In this document: piece by piece, positions 16,787-25,684 of the stretch | How the letters are laid out: each line of letters opens with the position of its first letter | Position numbering within the stretch: the first letter of the stretch is position 1 | From: Adlercreutzia shanghongiae | GTDB lineage: Bacteria; Actinomycetota; Coriobacteriia; Coriobacteriales; Eggerthellaceae | Assembly: GCF_035830635.1 (NCBI RefSeq) | Contig: NZ_JAYMFI010000009.1 | Location: forward strand, 234,634-298,633 | Direction: 5' to 3' | Length of the DNA: 64,000 nucleotides | Made by a program: the position numbers and the translations under genes | Notes under the pieces: model-generated | What the model was told of the DNA's origin: nothing | Seen by the model: only the letters and a program-made list of their open reading frames with translations | Databases searched by the model: none

Positions 16787-18264
16787 TGTTCATGAATGTA
16801 GGAGATGAACTCCTGTTTGGAATGAATGTCCATTTTCCTGTAGATATGCATGGTGTGCGCGCGAATGCTCGCTTCCGATAGGTAAAGTTCCTCTGCGATT
16901 TTCTTGGCGCTGTAACCCCGTGCGAGGTACTGAGCTACTTCTCTTTCTCGCGGAGTCAAGGAGAAGGGCTCTAACATGCGCACAATGGATTCCTCCGAAA
17001 GCGGATGGGCCGAAGCGCTGCTGTCTGCCACCTTTTGGTTGTTTGAGCGAAGGGCGTACATGAGGAGGAAGCCAATGGTGCCGGTTGCGGCTACAGCCAC
17101 CGCAAGGGCGATGCCATATACCAAAATATCTTTTCCGGAGAAGATCTGATCGAACCCAAGGAGATAGTACGCATCGAAGGAGAGCGCCCAGGGGATGGCG
17201 ATTGCCACAATGGCGAGAAGCGAGAAACAGCGGACGGCGCGCTGACCTTTGCCACGCACTGCCGGAATGAGCATCATCCAGAGGAACACCTCGTTGCAAT
17301 GAGAACACGAGACGAGTATGCGATTGGTGATGAAGCGATTCTCTGCATCGAAAAGCAGCATGACGATGAGAGCTCCTAGATAGGCGAGCATTAGCCAGGC
17401 GAAGGTCATGATGAGGCCGCCTTCGCTATCCTTCTTCCCCAATCGTTTCTGAACAAATACGACGATGGCGAACGTTGAAAAGGAAATTGCGGCTGTGAGG
17501 AATTGGCGAAGAGGCTCGACCGATCCCGAATAAGCGCCGATTCTCAGTCGAATGAAGATGTCGCAGAAATAGATAAGAAAAAGCGTCGGGATGAGCATTC
17601 CCCAGAGCTGCTTATCGAAGGAGAGGCTTGCCTCGTTCTGGGACGAATAGCTGTCGTGCGGTCCGAGCTGCCGGGCAGCGAACGCAATACAGAGGGTCTC
17701 GAGGAGCACGCACCCCAGCAGCACGGTGTTTTGGGGTACTTCGGCCAAAGAAGACACCATCGTAACGACTTGAGCTGCGAGAAAGGAAAGGGAGATGAGG
17801 GTGAGAGCTGAATTGACAGCGCGCGAAGAAAGCCAAATGGCCCAAAGCGCAACCATAGTGGCTGCGAAGAGGGCTATAGCAAGCATAGAGGCGGCGAGCA
17901 GGCCTCCTTCTTGAGCGTCTATGGGATACAGCGCGAGATGGAAGTGGGCGAGTAGTGCGGCACCTCCTACCGCTCCCATAAGCCAAGGACGAGCCATGAG
18001 TTGTAGCGTTCGAAGGGGGGATAGGCCGAATGCTCCGGATACTGCGATGAGGGCGAGGTTGTAGATCAGGTGATAGAAAGCGATGGTTTGCGAGGAGGTT
18101 TCTCCTGCGTAGTCTGCCAGAGAAAGCGGGTAGTAGCCCGACGCCTGCAGGCACAGCCACATGGCGGCCAAACCGAGGCATCCGACGATTTCGTCTCTTC
18201 CGAAGTGACGTGCGAGCCCCTTTCGCGTCGCTGTCGAATCGGATTCCCGAATTACCTGAGGCAC
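16783..18264 (-). CDS. Polytopic membrane LuxR-type transcriptional regulator
   Basis: 493 residues from a GTG at 18264 chosen for its AAGGAGG seven bases upstream; longer ATG/GTG starts lack a site. About twelve hydrophobic helices fill residues 25-405, ending in a C-terminal LuxR/NarL-type HTH (FSLTPREREVAQYLARGYSAKKIAEELYLSEASIRAHTMHIYRKMDIHSK). This membrane-HTH design is abundant in Eggerthella-type genomes, usually next to one respiratory reductase gene whose expression it controls. Here it is divergent from the flavoprotein gene. Its composition is visibly more AT-rich than whiA, consistent with transfer. Ligand unknown. Confidence 0.88.
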   Translation of the reverse strand: MPQVIRESDSTATRKGLARHFGRDEIVGCLGLAAMWLCLQASGYYPLSLADYAGETSSQTIAFYHLIYNLALIAVSGAFGLSPLRTLQLMARPWLMGAVGGAALLAHFHLALYPIDAQEGGLLAASMLAIALFAATMVALWAIWLSSRAVNSALTLISLSFLAAQVVTMVSSLAEVPQNTVLLGCVLLETLCIAFAARQLGPHDSYSSQNEASLSFDKQLWGMLIPTLFLIYFCDIFIRLRIGAYSGSVEPLRQFLTAAISFSTFAIVVFVQKRLGKKDSEGGLIMTFAWLMLAYLGALIVMLLFDAENRFITNRILVSCSHCNEVFLWMMLIPAVRGKGQRAVRCFSLLAIVAIAIPWALSFDAYYLLGFDQIFSGKDILVYGIALAVAVAATGTIGFLLMYALRSNNQKVADSSASAHPLSEESIVRMLEPFSLTPREREVAQYLARGYSAKKIAEELYLSEASIRAHTMHIYRKMDIHSKQEFISYIHEH

Positions 18265-18323
18265 CTTCGCCCTCCTTGCTCTCATGAATCGATATTCTAC
18301 CCGCTCCACGGCTTTTAATCACC

Positions 18324-18373
18324 CTATCAATTTCATCTATATTCGGCGATAAGCTTCTAACTATCAGTTTCAT
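18324..18373. promoter_or_regulatory. Pair of 13-base direct repeats in the LuxR/flavoprotein promoter region
   Basis: CTATCAATTTCAT (18324-18336) and CTATCAGTTTCAT (18361-18373) differ at one base and start 37 bases apart in the divergent promoter region. They are good candidates for the binding sites of the adjacent LuxR-type regulator. The region between 18265 and 18450 holds no gene. Confidence 0.5.
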
Positions 18374-18450
18374 TGATTCTCGAGCGGCCCTGTCGTGGCT
18401 AGAGTTTTTTCCGCAACGGCAAGCAACCGTCAACGAAGAAGGAGATGGAA

Positions 18451-20520
18451 ATGAAAGATGCTGGAAAAAGCACTGTCGCGCAGGGCGTGTCTCGACGTGG
18501 TTTCCTGTGCGGGCTTGGAGCCGCAGGCGTCGCGCTCGGTCTCAGTGGCTGCGCGCCATCCGAGGCTAAAAAGGGCCCTGAGGAGAGCCTCTCGGAAACA
18601 GGGGCTTCTGACGAAGAGTGTCTCGTTGCAGACTCGGCGGGCAACAGCCCCGATCTCAGCACGGATATTACTTACATCCCCCAGAATGAGGAGCTTCCTA
18701 TTCCAGACGAGCCGACTCCCTCCCAAACCGAGTACTCCTGCGACGTTCTCGTAGTCGGCGGCGGCTTGGCTGGCTTGAATGCCGCTATGGCTGCGGCAAA
18801 GGAGGGGAAGGACGTAATCCTCATCGATAAGGGGACGCCGGGCTACTCCGGTCTGTCTGCTTGGCCCAGCTGCACCGCCTATTATGATCCGGAGCGCGAT
18901 TGCGACCTGGAGACTTGGGAGAAGGCCATGGTTCTCTCATGCTTCAATTTCGCGAACCTTAATTGGGAGATGCTCTGGTGCGAGGAATCTAAAGAAGTGT
19001 TCGACCGCTTGACGGAATGGGGCTTTATCGAGAGCCACGAGCGCGGCGAGGACACTGCGTACTATGTCGACGGAATCATGTTCCATGATGACCTGCGCGG
19101 CTACAGCCAAGAATTCGCCGCGAACAACCGCCATGTCATTTTCGAGAAGGTCTTGAAAGAGGCGGGTGTGACGATTCTTGATCACATGATGCTCATCGAC
19201 GTTATCGAGGATGCGGGCACGTGCGTCGGCGGCGTCGCGCTTCATTACAGAAGCCAAACTCCCGTCACCATCGCCGCGAAGGCGACGGTGCTCTGCACGG
19301 GCAACGGCGTTATCAAGCCCATGGGCTATCCTGTCGGCGCAGATACTTTCGACGGCATCTGGATCGGCTATCAGCATGGACTGCCCATCACCGGCATGGA
19401 ATTCGACGACTTCCACATGACAACGAACTATGCTCCCACCAACGCCCTTATGCACAACAGCTGGCAGTACCTTGAGAACATCTGGCCCACTGGAGGTACG
19501 GTCGATGCCAAGCACATGACCAAGCGCGCTGGTGTGGAAGATCGTGTGAAGAGCTATCTCGAGGGCATCGACATTCTCAAATACAATGACAACACGCTCA
19601 TGGACGGGGCCGAGAAAGCCGCGACTTGCTCCCGGATGTGCTCTGATTATCTGGAGCAGAAGGGCATCGAGAAAGCTGAGAGCATTCACGATTTCGACGA
19701 AGTGGACGATATTCGCAAGGGGAAGTGGACGAGCCCGAATCCCAAGGGTCATGTCTATGGTGCCGCTGTGGGCATGGTGACGCATCTTTGCGGCGGTGTA
19801 TGGTGCGGTCCTGACGACTTGGAGGGTGCTTCTGGGTTACCGGGAATGTACGTGGCCGGTGATGGAACGAATGGCTGCATGGTGGGCGGTCCCAACTATG
19901 GTTGTCAGCGCGGCTCCACTTCGAGCTTTGTGTCGCTCCAGGGTTACCACGCTGGCACTGCTGCGGCTCACTATGCCGATGGCGTTGACGCTCCTGTGTT
20001 GCCTTCCGCAGAGGTCGAGCAGCTTGTTGCCTACACGCTTGCTCCCACCCAGGTGACCCAGGGCTTCACGCCGAATTGGGTCAGGGAGGCCCTGCACGGA
20101 ATCATGGCCCCGGGCTGGATGACTATTGCAAAGAACGAGACCATGCTTCAGGCGGGACTTGCTCAAATCCTCGAGCTCAAGCGGAAGGCATCTGGCAAGA
20201 TGGTGGCCCAAAACGGTCATGACCTCCGCCTTGCCCACGAGGTCGAGCATCAGCTGCTCGCAATGGAGCTGAAGGTTCGCGCGGGCTTGGAGCGCAAGGA
20301 GTCGCGGGGCTACCACTACCGCACTGACTATCCCTTCAATGACGATAACTGGCTGTTTTATATCACGCAGACCAAGGGTGATGACGGTAATCCCGTAATC
20401 GAGCACGTTGATATCCCTGAGGCGTGGAAGGGCGATCTAAGCGCCTCCCACGAGGAGCGCTACCCCACGTTCAATACGCCAGAGGAGTACGAGAAGTACG
20501 CACCGAAGGACAAAAAGTAG
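18451..20520 (+). CDS. Tat-exported FAD-dependent reductase (fumarate-reductase/AprA-like flavoprotein)
   Basis: 689 residues from the ATG at 18451; the ATG six bases earlier sits almost on the AAGGAG site. Residues 14-19 SRRGFL start a Tat signal and LGLSGC (Cys34) is a lipobox, so the enzyme is probably a membrane-anchored exported lipoprotein. The FAD-binding fold begins with DVLVVGGGLAGLNAAMAA (about 98-115), and the C-terminal LPGMYVAGDGTNGCMVGGPNYG closes the FAD domain. The family includes fumarate, urocanate and other respiratory reductases and AprA. The electron acceptor cannot be read from sequence. No heme or FMN-attachment domain is visible; the next gene supplies Fe-S clusters. 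Confidence 0.88.
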   Translation: MKDAGKSTVAQGVSRRGFLCGLGAAGVALGLSGCAPSEAKKGPEESLSETGASDEECLVADSAGNSPDLSTDITYIPQNEELPIPDEPTPSQTEYSCDVLVVGGGLAGLNAAMAAAKEGKDVILIDKGTPGYSGLSAWPSCTAYYDPERDCDLETWEKAMVLSCFNFANLNWEMLWCEESKEVFDRLTEWGFIESHERGEDTAYYVDGIMFHDDLRGYSQEFAANNRHVIFEKVLKEAGVTILDHMMLIDVIEDAGTCVGGVALHYRSQTPVTIAAKATVLCTGNGVIKPMGYPVGADTFDGIWIGYQHGLPITGMEFDDFHMTTNYAPTNALMHNSWQYLENIWPTGGTVDAKHMTKRAGVEDRVKSYLEGIDILKYNDNTLMDGAEKAATCSRMCSDYLEQKGIEKAESIHDFDEVDDIRKGKWTSPNPKGHVYGAAVGMVTHLCGGVWCGPDDLEGASGLPGMYVAGDGTNGCMVGGPNYGCQRGSTSSFVSLQGYHAGTAAAHYADGVDAPVLPSAEVEQLVAYTLAPTQVTQGFTPNWVREALHGIMAPGWMTIAKNETMLQAGLAQILELKRKASGKMVAQNGHDLRLAHEVEHQLLAMELKVRAGLERKESRGYHYRTDYPFNDDNWLFYITQTKGDDGNPVIEHVDIPEAWKGDLSASHEERYPTFNTPEEYEKYAPKDKK

Positions 20521-20558
20521 CCATACGTCTCTTTAGATTGCAAAGAAGGAGTTGAACA

Positions 20559-20780
20559 ATGTCCGTAAAGAGAAAAGACCTGTCGGCATGCATCGGGTGC
20601 GGCAGTTGCGCGAAAATCTGCCCCATGGATGTTATGCGCATCGATGAGGCTGCGGGAAAGTCAGTCATAGCCTACGTGAGCCAATGCATGACCTGCGGCC
20701 AGTGCTGGTTGAACTGTCCGACTGAGTCGATTGTCATTCAAAGCGAATCGGCGACGTTTGGACTAAACGCCGCACGGTAG
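20559..20780 (+). CDS. Two-cluster 4Fe-4S ferredoxin-like protein
   Basis: 73 residues with two full cluster motifs: CIGCGSCAKICP (from Cys11) and CMTCGQCWLNCP (from Cys43). AAGGAG precedes the ATG at 20559, 38 bases after the flavoprotein stop, and a strong terminator follows, so the two genes form one unit. It likely passes electrons to the flavoprotein, as AprB does for AprA. It has no signal peptide although its partner carries a Tat signal; export as a complex or electron transfer through another membrane protein would be required. Confidence 0.88.
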   Translation: MSVKRKDLSACIGCGSCAKICPMDVMRIDEAAGKSVIAYVSQCMTCGQCWLNCPTESIVIQSESATFGLNAAR

Positions 20781-20833
20781 GATGTTGCCGAGCTCCCGCG
20801 TCCCCTCCCTAACGGGTGCCGGCACGTGATAGG

Positions 20834-20870
20834 AAGTCGGGCGGGAAAATCCGCCCGACTTCTTTGTTTT
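20834..20870 (+). terminator. Rho-independent terminator after the reductase-ferredoxin operon
   Basis: AAGTCGGGCGG pairs with CCGCCCGACTT (11 bp) around a six-base loop and is followed by CTTTGTTTT. Confidence 0.85.
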
Positions 20871-20909
20871 GGCGCTGAGGCTGTGGTTCGTAGACAGTTC
20901 GGCTATCCT

Positions 20910-20942
20910 GTCCGCCGCATCGAGTCGATGGCTGCCGAGCTG
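20910..20942 (+). repeat. Second copy of the whiA 3' end
   Basis: 33 bases match whiA positions 16733-16765 with two mismatches, both silent in the whiA frame (GAA/GAG and TCC/TCG), encoding VRRIESMAAEL. Similarity fades upstream and stops downstream. The copy lies just after the terminator of the reductase operon, so the LuxR-reductase-ferredoxin cassette is flanked by direct repeats of the whiA end, as expected for insertion at that site. Confidence 0.75.
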
Positions 20943-20956
20943 AAGCAAAACTGTAT

Positions 20957-21007
20957 CATATTTCCTCCAGTAAGTTGTGTATAATGCAACTTAATGGAGG
21001 AAATATG
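20957..21007. promoter_or_regulatory. 51-bp palindromic operator over the abiE promoter and ribosome site
   Basis: CATATTTCCTCCAGTAAGTTG (20957-20977) and the 21 bases 20987-21007 are reverse complements except for one position, separated by nine bases containing TATAAT (20980-20985). The right arm contains the ribosome site GGAGG and the antitoxin ATG. A protein bound here would block both promoter and translation start. AbiEi antitoxins are known to bind inverted repeats and autorepress, so this is probably their operator. Confidence 0.75.
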
Positions 21008-21598
21008 GTAAAGACAACGAAAATGTTGAACCAAGAACTCGGCGTCTATCGCGACCGTGCGAACAAGATTGCCCGTATGGTGCGCGATAGCGAACTCGTA
21101 CCTGTGGTCCGGGGCCTCTACGAAACGGACGCCCAAGCCTCCCCATGGGCGCTTGCCGGTTGCATCTATGGGCCCTCGTACGTATCTTTCGAAAGCGCGC
21201 TTTCCTACTACGGGCTTATTCCTGAGGCAACGCGCGCTGTCACGAGCGCTACGTTCGAAAAGGGAAGGTCGAAGGCCTACGACACCGTCTTCGGAGCCTT
21301 CCTGTTCCGGGATGTTCCAGCTGAGGCTTTTCCCTACGGCATTGAAATCAAGGAAGAAGGCGGCGCCGTTTTCCGCATCGCAACGCCGGAAAAGGCCCTT
21401 TGCGACAAGCTATACGCGGTCTCTCCGGTGGCAAGCAGAGGCGAGCTCGAGGCGCTACTTTACGAGGACCTGCGCCTGGATAGGGAAGACATGGCCAACC
21501 TGAGCGCTGAAGACGTTGCCTATTTAGCTGAGAAATACCGCTCGCGCAACGTGAGGAAGCTCGCCGCCTATCTTAAGAACGGACTGCAAGATGAATAG
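21005..21598 (+). CDS. abiEi: AbiEi-family antitoxin
   Basis: 197 residues from the ATG at 21005, which has GGAGG four bases upstream; a longer in-frame start would begin inside the operator. The N-terminal winged-helix segment ends in VVRGLYETD, typical of AbiEi, and the rest contains VSFESALSYYGLIPE and ATPEKALCDKLYAV, signatures of the AbiEi C-terminal domain. AbiEi is a DNA-binding autorepressor that counteracts the AbiEii toxin (type IV, no direct complex reported). It overlaps the toxin gene by eight bases. The pair sits between the whiA-end duplicate and gap. Confidence 0.9.
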   Translation: MVKTTKMLNQELGVYRDRANKIARMVRDSELVPVVRGLYETDAQASPWALAGCIYGPSYVSFESALSYYGLIPEATRAVTSATFEKGRSKAYDTVFGAFLFRDVPAEAFPYGIEIKEEGGAVFRIATPEKALCDKLYAVSPVASRGELEALLYEDLRLDREDMANLSAEDVAYLAEKYRSRNVRKLAAYLKNGLQDE

Positions 21599-22466
21599 CG
21601 CTATCGAGCACATGCTCGCTTCTTATGAACCCGTTAATGCCTTCGACCGCAAAAACGCCGCCAAGGAAGTCATCCAGGAGATTGTGCTGTGCGGGCTGTC
21701 CCGCGCCGGCTTCTTCGACAAGGCCGCGTTCTACGGTGGCACGGCCCTGCGCATCTTTTACGGTCTCGATCGTTTTTCTGAAGACCTGGATTTCTCGCTC
21801 ATGGAGCCGGATGAGGGCTTCGATCTTGCACGCTATCTCGACGCGGTGCAGAGCGAGGCGCGCTCTTTTGGCGTAAATGCCGAGGTGAGAATGAAGGAAA
21901 AGACGGGGGAATCCGATATTCAATCGGCTTTCCTCAAGGGAAACACGCGGGAGCATCTGCTTTTGTTCTATCCCCATGATGGGCCGTGGTCGGGAGTTCC
22001 TGCAGATGAGAAGCTCAAGGTAAAGTTCGAGATTGACGTGAACCCGCCTGCCGGGGCGGGATTCAGTCGCGCCTTTCGGCTTCTGCCCGCGCCTTACGAG
22101 ATCAACCTCTACGACGAGCCGTCGCTTTTCGCGGGGAAAATCCATGCCGTGCTGTGTCGCGGTTGGAAAAACCGCGTGAAGGGCCGCGATTTGTACGACT
22201 ACCTTTTCTACCTGGGGCGAGGCACGCCGGTGAATTTGGCGCACCTGCGCGCCCGGATGGAGCAAACGGGCTCGTTGAGCGATGGCGTTTTGGAGCTCGG
22301 CGACCTGCAGGCCCTGCTGCAAGATCGCTTCTCGGTGATTGATTTCAAGGAGGCCCGCCGCGATGTTGAGCCTTTTCTGGCCGACCGGAGAAGCCTTGAC
22401 CTTTGGTCGGTGGATTTTTTCTGCCAGGTAACGAACGGCCTGCGCGAGAGCCGCTCCGTCTCGTGA
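21591..22466 (+). CDS. abiEii: AbiEii/AbiGii-family nucleotidyltransferase toxin
   Basis: 291 residues. The motif FYGGTALRIFYGLDRFSEDLDFS (about 45-67) is the DNA polymerase-beta-like GG(S/T)-DxD nucleotidyltransferase site of AbiEii toxins; LFAGKIHAVLCRGWKNRVKGRDLYD contains the conserved Lys/Arg-rich later motif. Characterized members such as MenT add nucleotides to tRNA acceptor ends and stop growth; the system can protect against phages. Here it overlaps the antitoxin gene. All catalytic motifs look intact, so the toxin is probably functional. Composition is lower in GC than the neighbouring glycolytic genes. Confidence 0.9.
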   Translation: MNSAIEHMLASYEPVNAFDRKNAAKEVIQEIVLCGLSRAGFFDKAAFYGGTALRIFYGLDRFSEDLDFSLMEPDEGFDLARYLDAVQSEARSFGVNAEVRMKEKTGESDIQSAFLKGNTREHLLLFYPHDGPWSGVPADEKLKVKFEIDVNPPAGAGFSRAFRLLPAPYEINLYDEPSLFAGKIHAVLCRGWKNRVKGRDLYDYLFYLGRGTPVNLAHLRARMEQTGSLSDGVLELGDLQALLQDRFSVIDFKEARRDVEPFLADRRSLDLWSVDFFCQVTNGLRESRSVS

Positions 22467-22632
22467 GCGATCCACTGGCATCGGCCGCTTCTTTTGTGCA
22501 GGTGAAACGGTTTTCGGGGCCGTCTGCTTGATTGCGTGGGGAAATGGTTAGCTTCGTAGTAAACTTGTCAAAGCTCATTCAGCTGGTATGTGCCCATCGG
22601 GCATCGCGAGTATCTTGTGAAAGGAGATACGC

Positions 22633-23637
<1,005 letters not shown>

Positions 23638-23658
23638 CCCTGCCTAAGATTTGCCTTT

Positions 23659-23690
23659 GGAAACCCAGCTCACTTCGGGCTGGGTTTTCC
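23659..23690 (+). terminator. Hairpin between gap and pgk
   Basis: GGAAACCCAGC pairs with GCTGGGTTTTCC (one bulge) around CACTTCGG-type loop bases. It has only a short T-run, so it is likely a partial terminator or mRNA processing/stability element that lets gap be made in excess of pgk. Confidence 0.5.
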
Positions 23691-23713
23691 CGTATAAGAG
23701 GAAAGGACGAGAC

Positions 23714-24901
23714 ATGGCCGATATCAAGACCATCGACGACGCGAACTTCGCGGGCCAGCGCGTGCTCGTGCGCGTCGACTTCAACGCGCCGGTGGACGGT
23801 GCGGGCAACGTTACCGACGACACCCGCATCCGCGCGGCGCTGCCCACCATCAACAAGCTCATCGATGATGGCGCCAAGGTGATCCTCGCGAGCCATCGCG
23901 GCCGTCCGGCGGGGGAGGGCTTCGAGGAGTCCTTCAGCCTCGGCCCCATTGCACGCCGCCTGCAGGAGCTGCTCGACCGCGACATCGTGCTCACCCGCGA
24001 GCTCATAGGGCCTGAGGTGGCCGAGGTCGTGGATGGGATGGAAAACGGCGACGTGCTGCTTCTGGAGAATATCCGCTTCGATAAGCGCGAGAAGAAAAAC
24101 GACCCCGAGTTCGCTCGCGCCCTGGCCGATTTGGCTGATGCCTACGTGAACGACGCCTTCGGCACGGCCCATCGTGCCCATGCCTCCACGGCGGGTGTGG
24201 CGGAGTTTCTGCCCTCGTACGCGGGCTACCTCATGGAGCGCGAGGTGGCCACGCTCACGGGTATGCTCGATGACCCGCGTCGCCCCTTCGTCGCCATTCT
24301 CGGCGGCTCGAAGGTCTCCGACAAGATCAAGGTCATCGACGCGCTGCTGGAGAAGGCCGACACCCTCATCATCGGCGGCGGCATGTGCTTCACCTTCCTG
24401 GCGGCCCAGGGCAAGTCCGTGGGCACCTCGCTCATGGAGGCCGATTGGGTCGAGCGCGCCGGCGACATGATGAAGAAGGCCGAAGAGCGCGGCGTGTCGC
24501 TTTTGCTTCCGGTGGATGTGGTTTGCGCCGACGCCTTCGCCAATGACGCGAATCTGGCCACGGTGCCGGTGGACGAGATCCCCGACGACATGATGGGCTT
24601 AGACATCGGCCCTGAGACCGCGAAACTGTACGCCGAGGCCATCGCCCTGGCGAAAAGCGTGTTCTGGAACGGCCCTATGGGCGTCTTCGAGATGCCCTCG
24701 TTCGAGGCCGGCACCCGGGCGGTGGCCGAGGCCGTGGCTGCTGCTACCGAGGCCGACACCATCATCGGCGGCGGCGATTCGGTGGCTGCCGTCAACAAGT
24801 TCGACCTCGCCGACCAGATGACCTTCATCTCCACGGGCGGCGGCGCCTCCATGGAGCTTGTTCAGGGCGAGGCGCTTCCCGGCGTCGAGGCCCTTCGCTA
24901 G
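23714..24901 (+). CDS. pgk: Phosphoglycerate kinase
   Basis: 395 residues. N-domain signatures VLVRVDFNAPVDG, ASHRGRPAGEGFEESFSLGP and ENIRFDKREKKNDPEFA bind 3-phosphoglycerate; the C-domain has ILGGSKVSDKIKVIDALLEKAD, WNGPMGVFEMPSFEAGT and the ATP loop GGGDSVAAVNKF. It catalyses 1,3-bisphosphoglycerate + ADP to 3-phosphoglycerate + ATP. The ATG at 23714 follows GAGGAAAGGA; an upstream in-frame ATG lies in the intergenic hairpin and is unlikely. Cotranscribed with gap and tpiA. Confidence 0.97.
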   Translation: MADIKTIDDANFAGQRVLVRVDFNAPVDGAGNVTDDTRIRAALPTINKLIDDGAKVILASHRGRPAGEGFEESFSLGPIARRLQELLDRDIVLTRELIGPEVAEVVDGMENGDVLLLENIRFDKREKKNDPEFARALADLADAYVNDAFGTAHRAHASTAGVAEFLPSYAGYLMEREVATLTGMLDDPRRPFVAILGGSKVSDKIKVIDALLEKADTLIIGGGMCFTFLAAQGKSVGTSLMEADWVERAGDMMKKAEERGVSLLLPVDVVCADAFANDANLATVPVDEIPDDMMGLDIGPETAKLYAEAIALAKSVFWNGPMGVFEMPSFEAGTRAVAEAVAAATEADTIIGGGDSVAAVNKFDLADQMTFISTGGGASMELVQGEALPGVEALR

Positions 24902-24913
24902 AAAGGAACCGCT

Positions 24914-25684
24914 ATGTCCCGCAAGAACCTCATTGCCGGCAACTGGAAGATGAACAACACGGTCGCCGAGGCTGTGGTGCTCGCCCAGGAGATCTCCAAC
25001 CGCATCGAGCGCGACTGGCTCGAGCTGGTGGACGTGGCCGTGTGCCCGCCCTACGTGGACCTCAAGCCCGTGAAAAGCGTCTTCGAGTTCGACCGCGTAG
25101 ATATCGCCGTGGGCGCCCAGAACGTCTATTGGGAGCCGAAGGGCGCCTTTACCGGCGAGATCTCCATCGCCATGATCGACAACATCGGCTGCACGTACTG
25201 CATCGTGGGCCACTCCGAGCGTCGCAACTTGTTCGGCGAGACCAACGAGGATGTGAACTTGAAGGCCCGCGCCCTGGTGGAGGCCGACATCACGCCCATC
25301 ATCTGCGTGGGCGAGTCGCTTTCCGTGCGCGACGCGGGCACCTATCTCGATTTCGTCACGGCCCAGGTGCGCGCCGCCTACGCGGGCATGGATGAGGCCG
25401 ACGCCGCCAAGACGGTGATCGCCTACGAGCCGGTGTGGGCCATCGGCACGGGCCGCACCGCCACGCCGGAGCAGGCCGAGGAGGTGTGCGCCGCCATCCG
25501 CGCTACCGCATCCGAGCTTTTCGGCGCCGAGGTGGCCGAGGGTCTGCGCGTGCTCTACGGCGGATCGATGAACGAGGGCAACGCGGCGCTGCTGCTCGGT
25601 GAGGCCGATATCGACGGCGGCCTTATCGGCGGCGCGGCGCTCAAGGCCGACTCGTTCATCCAGATCGTGAAGGAAGCCTGCTAA
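24914..25684 (+). CDS. tpiA: Triosephosphate isomerase
   Basis: 256 residues, standard TIM barrel interconverting dihydroxyacetone phosphate and glyceraldehyde-3-phosphate. Catalytic Lys is in AGNWKMNNT (Lys14), catalytic His in IVGHSERR, and the catalytic Glu plus flexible loop in AYEPVWAIGTGRTATPEQA; the phosphate loop is VLYGGSMNEGN. GAAAGGAACC precedes the ATG at 24914. It lies 12 bases after pgk and directly abuts gpmI. Confidence 0.97.
   Translation: MSRKNLIAGNWKMNNTVAEAVVLAQEISNRIERDWLELVDVAVCPPYVDLKPVKSVFEFDRVDIAVGAQNVYWEPKGAFTGEISIAMIDNIGCTYCIVGHSERRNLFGETNEDVNLKARALVEADITPIICVGESLSVRDAGTYLDFVTAQVRAAYAGMDEADAAKTVIAYEPVWAIGTGRTATPEQAEEVCAAIRATASELFGAEVAEGLRVLYGGSMNEGNAALLLGEADIDGGLIGGAALKADSFIQIVKEAC

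Noticed and set aside
20910..20942. Small gene or pseudogene of whiA
   Set aside because: Only 33 bases resemble whiA and homology stops abruptly, so it is treated as a repeat from insertion rather than a decayed gene.
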